NCBI GenBank assembly: GCA_025194985.1
Contig: JAOANE010000031.1
Span: 62,001 to 126,000 of the forward strand
Source of the DNA: Regnicoccus frigidus
GTDB lineage: Bacteria; Cyanobacteriota; Cyanobacteriia; PCC-6307; Cyanobiaceae
Direction: 5' to 3'
DNA length: 64,000 nucleotides
The notes below the pieces were generated by a model. That model was not told the DNA's origin. It made no database searches and saw nothing but the letters and a program-made list of their open reading frames with translations. The position numbers and the translations under genes are program-made. Positions 18,070 to 26,104 of this stretch are shown one piece after another. Positions within the stretch are counted from its first letter, which is position 1. Each line of letters starts with the position of its first letter.

Positions 18070-18747
18070 CTAGCGGCCGTAGAGCTTCAACCCATGGGTA
18101 TCTGTACCGCAACTGTGCAGCAGGCCGAGGTCGGCAAGTTGACCGGCGATCGCTGCGCAGACCAGTGGAGAGGCGGCCCAGCGGGGAGACTGCTCGTAGT
18201 CGTAAAAGGCTTCGGCTCCGTCAAATCCAAGGCTGGCAGCGGCACGGATCAACTGCTGGTAAGGGCGGCGATAGCGGGCCGGGTGGGCCAGCAGAGCCAG
18301 ACCGGCCGAGGCGTGGATCGCTTCGACAACCGCACCGGCCTGCAGGGCCACGCCAACCACCGCGCGGCCAGCCAGGTAAGGAGCGAGCGCCGCATGGCCA
18401 GGGTCGAAACCAAGCCCGAGCACATGCACCAGACACCCCTCCAACAGGCAGCTGATCTCGACGCCGCTCCAAAGGATGGGGACGGTCTCTCCAGCCTGAC
18501 GACGCCGATCCAGGTGACGCCGCATCGGCGCCAGGGCCTGGCTGCTGTGGTGATCGGTGACGGCAAAATGCTCCAGCCCCAGCTCAATCGCCTGGTCCGC
18601 CAAAATCTCGGGAGCGAGGCTGCCGTCGCTGCAGATGGTGTGACAGTGAAAATTCAGCCGGCCGGGGCAACTTGAGGGCTCCACGCCGCGCAACACGGCC
18701 ACAAGCGGATGCTCCGCAGAGCCTGCGACCGCCACTTCATCCACCAC
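18070..18747 (-). CDS. PHP domain metal-dependent phosphoesterase
   Basis: Predicted phosphoesterase or nuclease of the PHP superfamily, about 225 residues. Metal-binding motifs appear in order: LNFHCHTICSDGSLAPE, FAVTDHHSS, GVEIS, ALLAHPARYRR and the C-terminal GTDTHG. The substrate is unknown; related proteins hydrolyse 3',5'-nucleoside bisphosphates or oligonucleotide ends. Two adjacent GTG codons at 18747 and 18744 overlap the hemJ stop and follow GGGAGG, so I chose 18747. An ATG at 18792 would overlap hemJ by 56 bases. Confidence 0.82.
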   Translation of the reverse strand: MVDEVAVAGSAEHPLVAVLRGVEPSSCPGRLNFHCHTICSDGSLAPEILADQAIELGLEHFAVTDHHSSQALAPMRRHLDRRRQAGETVPILWSGVEISCLLEGCLVHVLGLGFDPGHAALAPYLAGRAVVGVALQAGAVVEAIHASAGLALLAHPARYRRPYQQLIRAAASLGFDGAEAFYDYEQSPRWAASPLVCAAIAGQLADLGLLHSCGTDTHGLKLYGR

Positions 18748-19327
18748 TGGCCAGGGCCTCCCGCTCCCCTCGCAAGCGCCTCCAGCGCGCATAGAACTGG
18801 ATGGAGCCGGCCATGGCCACCACCAGGGCCACCAGGAACCAGGTGGCCGCCCCGGTGGGGAACTGGCCCTTGAACACCACCAGCATCACCACCAACACCA
18901 GCATCAGGGTGGGGAGTTCATTGAGGGCCCGCAGTTGCCGGCCACTCCAGGCGCAGGTCCCCTGGCGTAGATGACCCATCAGCCGGTAGCAGAACCAGTG
19001 GTAGGCAAGCAAGGCCAGAACCACGGCGAGCTTGGCGTGCATCCAGCCCTGTTTCAACCAGAGCGGCTGGGCGATCAGCAAGCCCACCGCCATCAGCACC
19101 GCCACCACCATGCCTGGCGTGGTGATGATGTTGGCCAGACGCTGCTCCATCAGGGCGTACTGGGCCTTGAAAGCGGCCCGCACAGGCTCCTCAAGGCTGT
19201 CCGCCTCCACGTGGTAGATGAACAGACGCACCAGATAAAACAGACCTGCAAACCAGACCACGACCCCGACGATGTGCAGGGTTTTGAACCAGAGATAGGC
19301 CTCCGGTGGCAGGGCCGGCAGCGTCAT
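18737..19327 (-). CDS. hemJ: Protoporphyrinogen IX oxidase HemJ
   Basis: HemJ oxidises protoporphyrinogen IX to protoporphyrin IX, feeding haem and chlorophyll synthesis in the membrane. The 196-residue protein has at least four hydrophobic helices. It carries the family's opening LHIVGVVVWFAGLFYLVRLF with IYHVEA directly after, and the conserved lysine segment MHAKLAVVLALLAYHWFCYR. Its C-terminus is coupled to the PHP gene. The ATG at 19327 follows a TTG in the same frame. An inverted repeat lies just upstream, between uvrC and hemJ. Confidence 0.92.
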   Translation of the reverse strand: MTLPALPPEAYLWFKTLHIVGVVVWFAGLFYLVRLFIYHVEADSLEEPVRAAFKAQYALMEQRLANIITTPGMVVAVLMAVGLLIAQPLWLKQGWMHAKLAVVLALLAYHWFCYRLMGHLRQGTCAWSGRQLRALNELPTLMLVLVVMLVVFKGQFPTGAATWFLVALVVAMAGSIQFYARWRRLRGEREALASGG

Positions 19328-19340
19328 CAAGGCCAGGGGA

Positions 19341-19370
19341 AAGGAACTTCACGCTAAAGGAGAGTTCCTT
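19341..19370. repeat. 8-bp inverted repeat between uvrC and hemJ
   Basis: AAGGAACT (19341-19348) and AGTTCCTT (19363-19370) form a perfect inverted pair with a 14-base loop. One arm touches the uvrC stop codon and the other ends 13 bases before the hemJ ATG. It may be an attenuating or processing hairpin within the operon. Confidence 0.5.
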
Positions 19371-21346
19371 CACTCCAGGTGTCCGGCAAGCACTGGGCTG
19401 GTCGATTCAGCTTCGGCGGCCTGCTCGAGGTCATCGGGATGGAAGTAACTCCACACCTGGCGCGCCAGGGCCGGACCGACACCCGGCGCCGCAGCGATCT
19501 GCTCGGGACTGGCCAGCTGGATGGCGTCGATCGAGCGGAAATGGCCGAGCAGTTCCTTCACCCGCTTCGGGCCCAGGCCGGGGATGTCGGAGAGGCGGGA
19601 GCGTTTCATCCGCTCACCCCGCTGCTGGCGGTGGAAACTGACCGCAAAGCGATGGGCTTCGTCGCGCAGGCGGCGCAGCAACTGCAGGCCCAACTGCTCG
19701 GGTTCGCTCTCCAACGGCGTACTCGCCCCGGGCAGAAACACCTCTTCGCGCTGCTTGGCCAGGGAGCAGACCACCAGCTCCTCGTGCAAGTCGAGCTCAC
19801 GCAGGGCCTCCATCACCGCCGAGAGCTGGCCCTTGCCCCCATCGATCATCACCACGTCGGGCCAGTCGCCGAGACCATCGGTGTGGAGCGGGGTGTTCGC
19901 CTGGCGCCGCAGCTCGGCCAGGTTCGCCCCTTCGGCCTTCACCTGGGACCAGCGCCGAAAACGGCGACGCATGATCTCAGCCATCGCCATGAAGTCGTCG
20001 GAGTGGCCGGCCGTGATGCTGCTGCTCTGGATCCGGTACTTGCGGTAGTGCTGCTTGGCCGGCAGGCCATCAACAAACACCACCTGGGAGGCGACCGCGT
20101 CGCTGCCCTGGATGTGGCTGATGTCGAAACCCTCGATGCGGCGAGGGGGCTCGGGCAGATCGAGCAGCTGGGCCAGATCTTCGGTGGCCAGCGCATGCTG
20201 CTCGGCGGTGCGCTGGGCGCGGGCCAGCTCGAAGGCGGCGTTGCGTTCCACCAGTTCGATCAGTTCGGCCTTCTGCTGCCGCCTTGGCTGCAGCAGTCGC
20301 ACCTTGTGGCCCCTCCGCTCGCTCAGCCAGTCTTCGACCAACTCCTGGCGGGGCAGCTGGTGTTGCACCAGCACCTCGGGAGGGATTTCAACCGGCTCCA
20401 CCTGGCTGTAGTGCTCTTCAAGCACCCGTTGCAGGATCTCGCCGGGGGAGGCGATGCTGGCGTCGGCGGTGTACCCCAGCCGGCCCACCAACTTGCCGGC
20501 CCGCATCTGGAACAACTGCACGGCCGCCACGCGTTGATCGGCGGCGAGGGCGAGCACGTCGCGCGACACCGAGCCATCGGCCAGGGTCATCTTCTGGTCG
20601 GCGGTGAGCTGCTCGAGGCCCACCAGCTGGTCGCGGATGCGGGCGGCCTGCTCGAAATCGAGCCGTTCAGCCACCTTTTCCATCTGGGCGCGCAGCAACT
20701 GCTGAAGTTCGTCGCTGCGGCCCTGGAACACCATCGCCACCTTGCGCAGGGTGCGCTGGTAATCCTCTGAGCTGATCTTCTCCTGGCAGACGCCCGGACA
20801 ACGGCCGATGTCGAAATTCAGGCAGGTGCGCTCGCGGTAGAGGGGCTGGGGCCTTTGGCGCAGCGGGAACACCCGTTTGACCAGAAACAGGGTGCGGCGC
20901 AACAGGCCCACATCCACGTAGGGGCCGTAGAAGCGGTCCAGGGGGCTGCGCAGCCGCCGCCGCCGGGTGATGAAGATGCGCGGGTAGGGCTCGCTCCAGG
21001 TGATGCAGAGATAGGGGTATTTCTTGTCGTCCTTGAGCAGCACGTTGAAGTGCGGCTGGTGGGCCTTGATCAAGTTAGATTCCAGCGCCAGCGCCTCGGC
21101 TTCGCTGTCGGTGACGATGAACTCGATCTCACAGATCTGGCGCACCATCAGGCTGATGCGAGGGCTCAGCTCGTGGGAGTCGCGGAAGTAGCTGCGCACG
21201 CGGCTGCGCAGACTCTTCGACTTGCCGATGTAGAGGATGCGATCTTCGGCATCGCGCAACAGGTAACAGCCCGGTTCGGCTGGCAGCTCTTTGAGGCGCT
21301 GCTCCAGCCGGGCAGGGTCTTTGCGCAGGGGCGCCGCCGTGATCAA
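19370..21346 (-). CDS. uvrC: Excinuclease ABC subunit C
   Basis: UvrC makes the two incisions in nucleotide excision repair of bulky and UV damage. The 658-residue protein shows the GIY-YIG nuclease (PGCYLLRDAEDRILYIGKSK, about 20-95), the UVR segment around KVAERLDFEQAARIRDQLVG, the RNase H-like nuclease core (EGFDISHIQGSDAVASQV, MIDGGKGQLSA) and C-terminal helix-hairpin-helices (LSDIPGLGPKRVKELLGHF and AAPGVGPALARQVW). The frame is open to 21472. The TTG at 21346 overlaps the upstream stop as TTGA and gives the normal N-terminus. Confidence 0.95.
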   Translation of the reverse strand: MITAAPLRKDPARLEQRLKELPAEPGCYLLRDAEDRILYIGKSKSLRSRVRSYFRDSHELSPRISLMVRQICEIEFIVTDSEAEALALESNLIKAHQPHFNVLLKDDKKYPYLCITWSEPYPRIFITRRRRLRSPLDRFYGPYVDVGLLRRTLFLVKRVFPLRQRPQPLYRERTCLNFDIGRCPGVCQEKISSEDYQRTLRKVAMVFQGRSDELQQLLRAQMEKVAERLDFEQAARIRDQLVGLEQLTADQKMTLADGSVSRDVLALAADQRVAAVQLFQMRAGKLVGRLGYTADASIASPGEILQRVLEEHYSQVEPVEIPPEVLVQHQLPRQELVEDWLSERRGHKVRLLQPRRQQKAELIELVERNAAFELARAQRTAEQHALATEDLAQLLDLPEPPRRIEGFDISHIQGSDAVASQVVFVDGLPAKQHYRKYRIQSSSITAGHSDDFMAMAEIMRRRFRRWSQVKAEGANLAELRRQANTPLHTDGLGDWPDVVMIDGGKGQLSAVMEALRELDLHEELVVCSLAKQREEVFLPGASTPLESEPEQLGLQLLRRLRDEAHRFAVSFHRQQRGERMKRSRLSDIPGLGPKRVKELLGHFRSIDAIQLASPEQIAAAPGVGPALARQVWSYFHPDDLEQAAEAESTSPVLAGHLE

Positions 21347-21861
21347 CCGCCGTATTGCCAACCGGTGCTGGCCAGCTCCAGGGCCGCACCATCGCGATGC
21401 AGCACCGCTGTTTTCACCTCGGCCACGAACACCGTGTGGTCGCCATGGGCCACCTGACCCACCAGGACGCACTCAAGAGCGCCGAGGGCTTCGTTGAGGA
21501 TCGGCAGGCCGAGGGCACCGAGGCTGAACGGCGCGGCATCGAAGCGGCCGCCGATGCCCTTCTGGGGCTTGAAGAACACGGCTGCCAGGTCTTTCTGGTC
21601 AGCGGAGAGCACGTTGAGCGAGAAACGACCGGTGCGCTGAATGATGCCGTTGCTGCTGGAATCAGCCCGCACGGCCATCACCACCAACGGCGGCTCAAAG
21701 GAGCCCTGGGTGACCCAGCTGGCGGTGAAGCCGTTCACCTCTTCCCCTTCGGCCACACCGCAGATGAACACGCCGTGCGGAATCTTGCGCAACAGGGTTT
21801 TCTTGGCCGCCGCATCAAGAGCGAGGCCGGCGGCAGAGGCGGAGCTGGTGTCTGGAGCCAT
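21343..21861 (-). CDS. Flavin reductase family protein
   Basis: A 172-residue flavin-reductase-like (FMN-binding) protein. Family marks are the KIPHGVFICG region, VNGFTASWVTQGSFEPPLV (typical FMN-phosphate contact block), FSLNVLSADQKDLA and a C-terminal DHTVFVAEV. Related small proteins stand alone or form one domain of cyanobacterial flavodiiron proteins. The partner and substrate are unknown. The ATG at 21861 is preferred over an in-frame TTG at 21891. Its stop overlaps uvrC as TTGA. Confidence 0.85.
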   Translation of the reverse strand: MAPDTSSASAAGLALDAAAKKTLLRKIPHGVFICGVAEGEEVNGFTASWVTQGSFEPPLVVMAVRADSSSNGIIQRTGRFSLNVLSADQKDLAAVFFKPQKGIGGRFDAAPFSLGALGLPILNEALGALECVLVGQVAHGDHTVFVAEVKTAVLHRDGAALELASTGWQYGG

Positions 21862-21952
21862 CGGAAAAATCTGAACAGGAATGTCAGACAACTCTAGGGA
21901 ACCTCCACCTAGCCATCCGGGCCAGTGAAGTGGAGCCCATCAATCGGGCCCA

Positions 21953-21958
21953 TAGGAT
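21953..21958 (+). promoter_or_regulatory. Candidate -10 box (TAGGAT) upstream of coaD
   Basis: The sequence ATAGGATC (21952-21959) lies 54 bases before the coaD ATG and recurs ahead of hisZ, a ferredoxin gene and dapF in this window. TAGGAT fits a TANNNT -10 element. No clear -35 box is visible. Confidence 0.45.
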
Positions 21959-22012
21959 CCGGCCCAGTGGCAGGGCGTTGCTTCAGCCACACCGCCCTGC
22001 CGCCCACGCTTG

Positions 22013-22489
22013 ATGAAGGCCCTCTACCCCGGCAGCTTCGACCCCCTCACCCTGGGCCATCTCGACTTGATCGAGCGGGCCGATCGCCTCTTCGATGGCC
22101 TGGTGGTGGCGGTGTTGCGCAACCCGGCCAAGCAAGCCAGCTTCCCGCTTGAGCAACGGCTTGAACAGATCCGCCGGGCCACGCTCCATCTCGGTGCGGT
22201 GGAAGTCAGCAGCTTCGATGGCCTCACCGTCGACTACGCCCGGCAGTCCGGCTCCGCCGTCATCCTGCGTGGTCTGAGGGCCATGACCGATTTCGAGTTC
22301 GAACTGCAGATCGCCCACACGAATCGGAGCCTGGCGACGGAAGTCGAGACGCTTTTCCTTGCCACTGCAGCCCACCACAGCTTTCTGAGCAGCAGTGTGG
22401 TGAAGGAAGTGGCCCGTTTCGGCGGCGACGTGCGTCACATGGTGCCCACCGGAGTGGCAGAGGATCTCACCAGGCTCTTTAATCGGTAA
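22013..22489 (+). CDS. coaD: Phosphopantetheine adenylyltransferase
   Basis: CoaD catalyses the fourth step of coenzyme A synthesis, adenylating 4'-phosphopantetheine. The 158-residue protein begins KALYPGSFDPLTLGHLDLIE, including the nucleotidyltransferase HxGH-type motif (TLGH). It continues with the expected GLTVDYARQ, ILRGLRAMTDFEFELQIA and the SSSVVKEVARFGGDV block near the C-terminus. The ATG at 22013 is used; a TTG directly precedes it in frame. The coiled-coil gene follows after 18 bases. Confidence 0.96.
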   Translation: MKALYPGSFDPLTLGHLDLIERADRLFDGLVVAVLRNPAKQASFPLEQRLEQIRRATLHLGAVEVSSFDGLTVDYARQSGSAVILRGLRAMTDFEFELQIAHTNRSLATEVETLFLATAAHHSFLSSSVVKEVARFGGDVRHMVPTGVAEDLTRLFNR

Positions 22490-22507
22490 TCACTCCACAC
22501 TCTTCCC

Positions 22508-23437
22508 ATGGCTGAACCCCGGATCAGCGTGCTGGATCAACTCGATCAACTCGAGGAGATCGTGCTTGAGGGCAGCCGCATTCCTTTCAGCGGTGGCCGT
22601 CTGGTCAATGAGCAGGACGCCATCGAGTTGATGGATGCCGTACGGGATGCCATTCCGGTCCAGCTCACCCAGGCTGAGGAGCTGCTCAAGCAGCGGGAAA
22701 GCTTCATTGCCAAAACCCGACTGCAGGCCGAGGAACTCCTCTCCCAGGCCCAGAAGGAACGGGAGGAGCTGATCAATTCGGCGGCCATCCGTCAGGAAGC
22801 TGAACGCCAGGTGGCGGACATGCGCGAGCAGGCCCGCCAGCAATGCGAACAGATGCTGCTGAGCACGCGCCAGCAGGTGGCCCAGGCCGAGCAAGAGCAC
22901 CAGACCCGCCTGGCCCAGACGGAACAGCAGTTCAGCAGCCGTCGCCAGCAACTGGAACAGGAGGCGATGCAACGCCGACAACAGCTCGATTCCGAGTACG
23001 TGGAAGTGAAGCGGCAACTGGGCGAGCAGCATGACCGCGCCCGCCAGCAGAGCCTGCAGGAACTCGAACAGATTCGCGTCGAGGGCCTGCGCATCCAGCG
23101 CGAGAGCCAGTCAGAGGCCGAACGGCTCCAGAATGATGCCCTCCAGTTCCGCCAGCAGACCCAACAGCAGTGCGAGGCCTTAATCAGCCGCAGCCGCCAG
23201 GAAGCCGGTGCCGTCCAGGACGGGGCCAATCACTATGCCGAGCAGGTGCTCGGCGAACTCGAAACGCGCCTCGGCGACCTCAGCAAGGTGGTATTGGCCG
23301 GCCGCCGCGAACTCGGTCGGATTCAGACGAACGAGACGCCATCGGCAGAGCTGGACCAGAAAACCTCGTCTGAGGCTCCCATGAGCCGAGCCCGCCGTGC
23401 CGCCTCACGCCTCAAGCAGGCGGCTGGCAGAGGCTGA
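22508..23437 (+). CDS. Long coiled-coil hypothetical protein
   Basis: A 309-residue, glutamine- and glutamate-rich protein. After an ordered N-terminal block (ISVLDQLDQLEEIVLEGSRI and PFSGGRLVNEQDAIELMDAV), residues of about 65-260 form an almost unbroken amphipathic helix with heptad-like spacing and many QQ pairs. The tail is basic (MSRARRAASRLKQAAGRG). No signal peptide or membrane segment is present. It looks like a cytoplasmic scaffold, in the style of DivIVA-like or ATP-synthase-b-like coiled coils, but no specific role can be given. It follows coaD by 18 bases and overlaps the convergent dacB by 26 bases. Confidence 0.78.
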   Translation: MAEPRISVLDQLDQLEEIVLEGSRIPFSGGRLVNEQDAIELMDAVRDAIPVQLTQAEELLKQRESFIAKTRLQAEELLSQAQKEREELINSAAIRQEAERQVADMREQARQQCEQMLLSTRQQVAQAEQEHQTRLAQTEQQFSSRRQQLEQEAMQRRQQLDSEYVEVKRQLGEQHDRARQQSLQELEQIRVEGLRIQRESQSEAERLQNDALQFRQQTQQQCEALISRSRQEAGAVQDGANHYAEQVLGELETRLGDLSKVVLAGRRELGRIQTNETPSAELDQKTSSEAPMSRARRAASRLKQAAGRG

Positions 23438-24704
23438 CGATCTGCACCTGACGCAGCACCTGGCCGATCGTGGTGTTGGGTGACCCGGCACCGTTGGAGA
23501 TCAGGCTCACGTAACGGGGGCCGTCACTGGTATTGAGTACCCCACTGATCGAACGCACCCCGGTGAGGGTTCCGGTCTTGCCATAGAAACGGCCATCGAG
23601 GCTGGTGCCCTTGTAGAGGTTGCGCAGGCTGCCCCGCTTGCCCGCCACCGCCATCGACGCCCAGTAACGGGAAGCGAAAGGATGCTCGGCCATGCGCAGC
23701 AACAGAGCCGCCACAAACCGGCTGGTCAGACGGTTGCCGCGGTCAAGACCGCTGCCATCCACGAGAACGACCCCCTGCATCGGCAAGCCCTGCTGGCCGA
23801 GCCACTGGCTGGCGGCGTTGCGGCTCTGGGGAAGGTTCCAGCTGCCGCCGGCCTGGCGTAAGAGCACCTCGGAGGTGAAGTTGTGACTCTCTGAATTGGC
23901 CAGGCTGAGCAGGTTGTGCATCGGCGCCGATGGCTCCACATGCAGCAGCTGAGAGTCTTCGGGGAGGGGGCTTTGGGCCGGGACAACGGCCAGCTGGGTG
24001 GCCTGGCCACCTTGGCGGGTGAGCTCATTGGCCAACAGCCGCTGCAGCCGGCCCGGCGGATTGGCCACGGCCATCTCAATGGCGTTGCTGGTAATCGCCA
24101 ACCGGGTGATCGGGGCGCCATAGGCAAAGGCCCGATCGCCCTGGTGCCAGCCAGGAGGCCACCAGGCCTGGGCCGGTTCCTCGGCGAGCTCCAGGCGCAC
24201 CGGGCCCTGCGCCTGGCCGGGGCCACCGCCCGATCCGAGCGCCAGCTTGGCGATGCGCTGCAGCTGGGGTACGGCCAGGTCGGGGTCGCCCTCACCAGTG
24301 AGTCGCAGGTTGCCATTCGGTAGTCGCCAGAGCCTGGTGCTCAGCCGGTAATCAGGCCCGAGCTGATCGAGGGCGAAGGCGGTACTGACCAGTTTCTGAT
24401 TCGAGGCTGGAACCCGGGGTCGCTGCCCATTGACATCGGCCAGCAGCCGACCGGAACCGTCGGCCACCGTCACGCTCCAGACGCTGGCCTGCCCACCCAG
24501 GATGCCCAGTACCCTGGACTGCAGGGCCGGACAGCTGACCTGGTTCTGGAGCTGGGTTAGTCCGACCTGCGGACTGACCACCGGCAGAGCTGAAACAGGC
24601 GAGACAGGCAACGCCCGCAGTGGAGCGAGCGGCAGCAGGGAAAAGCCAAGCCCCAGGCCTATCCCCAGGGAGCGCGAGGCGGATCGTCGGATGGAAGTGG
24701 CCAT
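23412..24704 (-). CDS. dacB: D-alanyl-D-alanine carboxypeptidase/endopeptidase (PBP4 family)
   Basis: A 430-residue periplasmic serine peptidase that trims or cleaves peptidoglycan stem peptides. It has an N-terminal signal with a basic start (ATSIRRSASR) and an apolar core. The penicillin-binding triad is present: SxxK in VPASNQKLVS (Ser101, Lys104), SxN-type SESHNF, and the KTG box in GRFYGKTGTLTGVRS near residue 375. The large insert between SxxK and SxN is typical of the PBP4/S13 family. It lies three bases after the DUF4330 gene. Confidence 0.92.
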   Translation of the reverse strand: MATSIRRSASRSLGIGLGLGFSLLPLAPLRALPVSPVSALPVVSPQVGLTQLQNQVSCPALQSRVLGILGGQASVWSVTVADGSGRLLADVNGQRPRVPASNQKLVSTAFALDQLGPDYRLSTRLWRLPNGNLRLTGEGDPDLAVPQLQRIAKLALGSGGGPGQAQGPVRLELAEEPAQAWWPPGWHQGDRAFAYGAPITRLAITSNAIEMAVANPPGRLQRLLANELTRQGGQATQLAVVPAQSPLPEDSQLLHVEPSAPMHNLLSLANSESHNFTSEVLLRQAGGSWNLPQSRNAASQWLGQQGLPMQGVVLVDGSGLDRGNRLTSRFVAALLLRMAEHPFASRYWASMAVAGKRGSLRNLYKGTSLDGRFYGKTGTLTGVRSISGVLNTSDGPRYVSLISNGAGSPNTTIGQVLRQVQIVSLCQPPA

Positions 24705-24707
24705 GGT

Positions 24708-25235
24708 TCAGGAGTCCTCCAGACGCAATCCGCTGACCGTGCCACCGACACGGAACTGGGCACCTTCGAGCTCAACCGGCGCGCCGATCTTCAGGTTCTG
24801 GTTGCCAAACACAACGCCGCCGCCAGTCTTACGACCCTGTCCCTCCAGCAGAAAACGGGCATCCAGGGATCCCACCATCGCCTGGTTCGGATCGACGGCA
24901 GTCACGACGCTGCCGTCGGGCTGAACAGCCACAAGCCGGCGCTGCAGGGAAGAGATCTGCTTCAGCTTCACCGTGCCGTGGGGTTGGTTGCGAATCACGA
25001 TGTTGACCTTGCCCTCCGCGCGGGCGGCCTCGATCAGCCCGGCTGGATCGGCAACGGGCACGCCGCGCACATCCACCGTGACCAGGACGGGCTGCATGGC
25101 ACCGGTGGCCTGGGCGACAGCTCCACTGAGCTTGGGGCTCCAGATCACACCGCCAACGGCAAGCAACACCGCCGTGAGGGCCCCGAGATCAATCAGGCTC
25201 CAGGACCATCGGCGTTTGTTGAGCTCAGCGGCCAT
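24708..25235 (-). CDS. DUF4330 family membrane-anchored protein
   Basis: A 175-residue protein with one N-terminal membrane segment (LIDLGALTAVLLAVGGVIW) followed by a soluble domain. The segment after the anchor (SPKLSGAVAQATGAMQPVLV) and the later VRGVPVAD match my recollection of cyanobacterial DUF4330 proteins. The domain probably faces the periplasm or lumen. The ATG at 25235 (MAAELNKRR) is chosen because it gives a short basic N-terminus before the helix; an upstream start at 25256 is possible. It is followed by dacB after three bases, which suggests an envelope role. Confidence 0.72.
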   Translation of the reverse strand: MAAELNKRRWSWSLIDLGALTAVLLAVGGVIWSPKLSGAVAQATGAMQPVLVTVDVRGVPVADPAGLIEAARAEGKVNIVIRNQPHGTVKLKQISSLQRRLVAVQPDGSVVTAVDPNQAMVGSLDARFLLEGQGRKTGGGVVFGNQNLKIGAPVELEGAQFRVGGTVSGLRLEDS

Positions 25236-25349
25236 CAAAAATCTGCAGACACGCAAGCTTAAGGAGCTTCTCCGCAGCCCACCACCCCCCGGCGCGATCC
25301 GATCGCAGCCGAACCGGTCCCACCAGAGCCGATCCCGCAGACAAGGAGC

Positions 25350-26078
25350 TCAATTGCTGAGACTGCCAAGAAAGCGATCGAGGGCCTTCAGACCATCTGC
25401 CATTGAGGGGGTCTGGCCCGGTTTGAGGGCTTCGGCCTGAAGCTCGGCATCCGGTTTCTGTTCGAAGTTCGCCACCCAGCGATAGCCGTCAGCATCCCGG
25501 CGGTAGAGGCCCCAGGGATCGGGAAACGAGCGCCGCAGGGCTGCCTCGGCCAGGGGGATCAGGGCATAGGCGCAACTCCAGGTGGAGAGGAAACCCCGCC
25601 GGCGCTGTCGGGCCACACTGCCGATGCCGATGGCGGCATCCTCCAGATTGCCGTTCAGCAGCAGCACGGCTCCACGGTGCTGCTGGCAGATCGTGTCAAC
25701 ATCTTCGTACTCAGCCAAGGCCGGTGCCACCAACACCAGCAACTCTGTGACGAGCTCAGCCCCAGGCTCAGCCTCCGGGTCAGCTGCCTTCTGCAGCCGG
25801 ATCTGATCGCCGAGGCTGGCGATCGAGCCGGCCAGATCAGGGGCGTCCCGCTTGGCCAGGGCCGTGGCACCGGCATCGGTGAACAGCAGGCGCATCGGCA
25901 GCCCTTGCTCCTGCAACGCCGCCCCAAAGCGCAAGGCCAGAGGCAGGATCTTCAGACCCTGGAAGCGAAACTCGATCGTCCAACGGCTGGCCGTGCCGCC
26001 CTCTGCGGTGGCATCGAGCGCAGATTGCAGGGCGCAGAGGCTTTCAGCTTCAGCGCTGCGCAGGTCGGAAGGAAGCAC
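25350..26078 (-). CDS. DUF1995 family protein
   Basis: A 242-residue protein of the cyanobacteria/plastid DUF1995 family. Supporting blocks are the N-terminal LPSDLRSAEAESLCALQSAL, RWTIEFRFQGLKILPLALRF, LLFTDAGATALAKRDAP, LVLVAPALAEYEDVDTIC and a C-terminal WGLYRRDADGYRWVANFEQ. The plastid relatives are linked with photosynthesis, but no biochemical role is settled. The start is a GTG. It follows the cysteine desulfurase gene by 26 bases, so it is probably in the dapF operon. Confidence 0.8.
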   Translation of the reverse strand: MLPSDLRSAEAESLCALQSALDATAEGGTASRWTIEFRFQGLKILPLALRFGAALQEQGLPMRLLFTDAGATALAKRDAPDLAGSIASLGDQIRLQKAADPEAEPGAELVTELLVLVAPALAEYEDVDTICQQHRGAVLLLNGNLEDAAIGIGSVARQRRRGFLSTWSCAYALIPLAEAALRRSFPDPWGLYRRDADGYRWVANFEQKPDAELQAEALKPGQTPSMADGLKALDRFLGSLSN

Positions 26079-26104
26079 GCCTGGGGGGTCTCGGGGATTT
26101 GACC

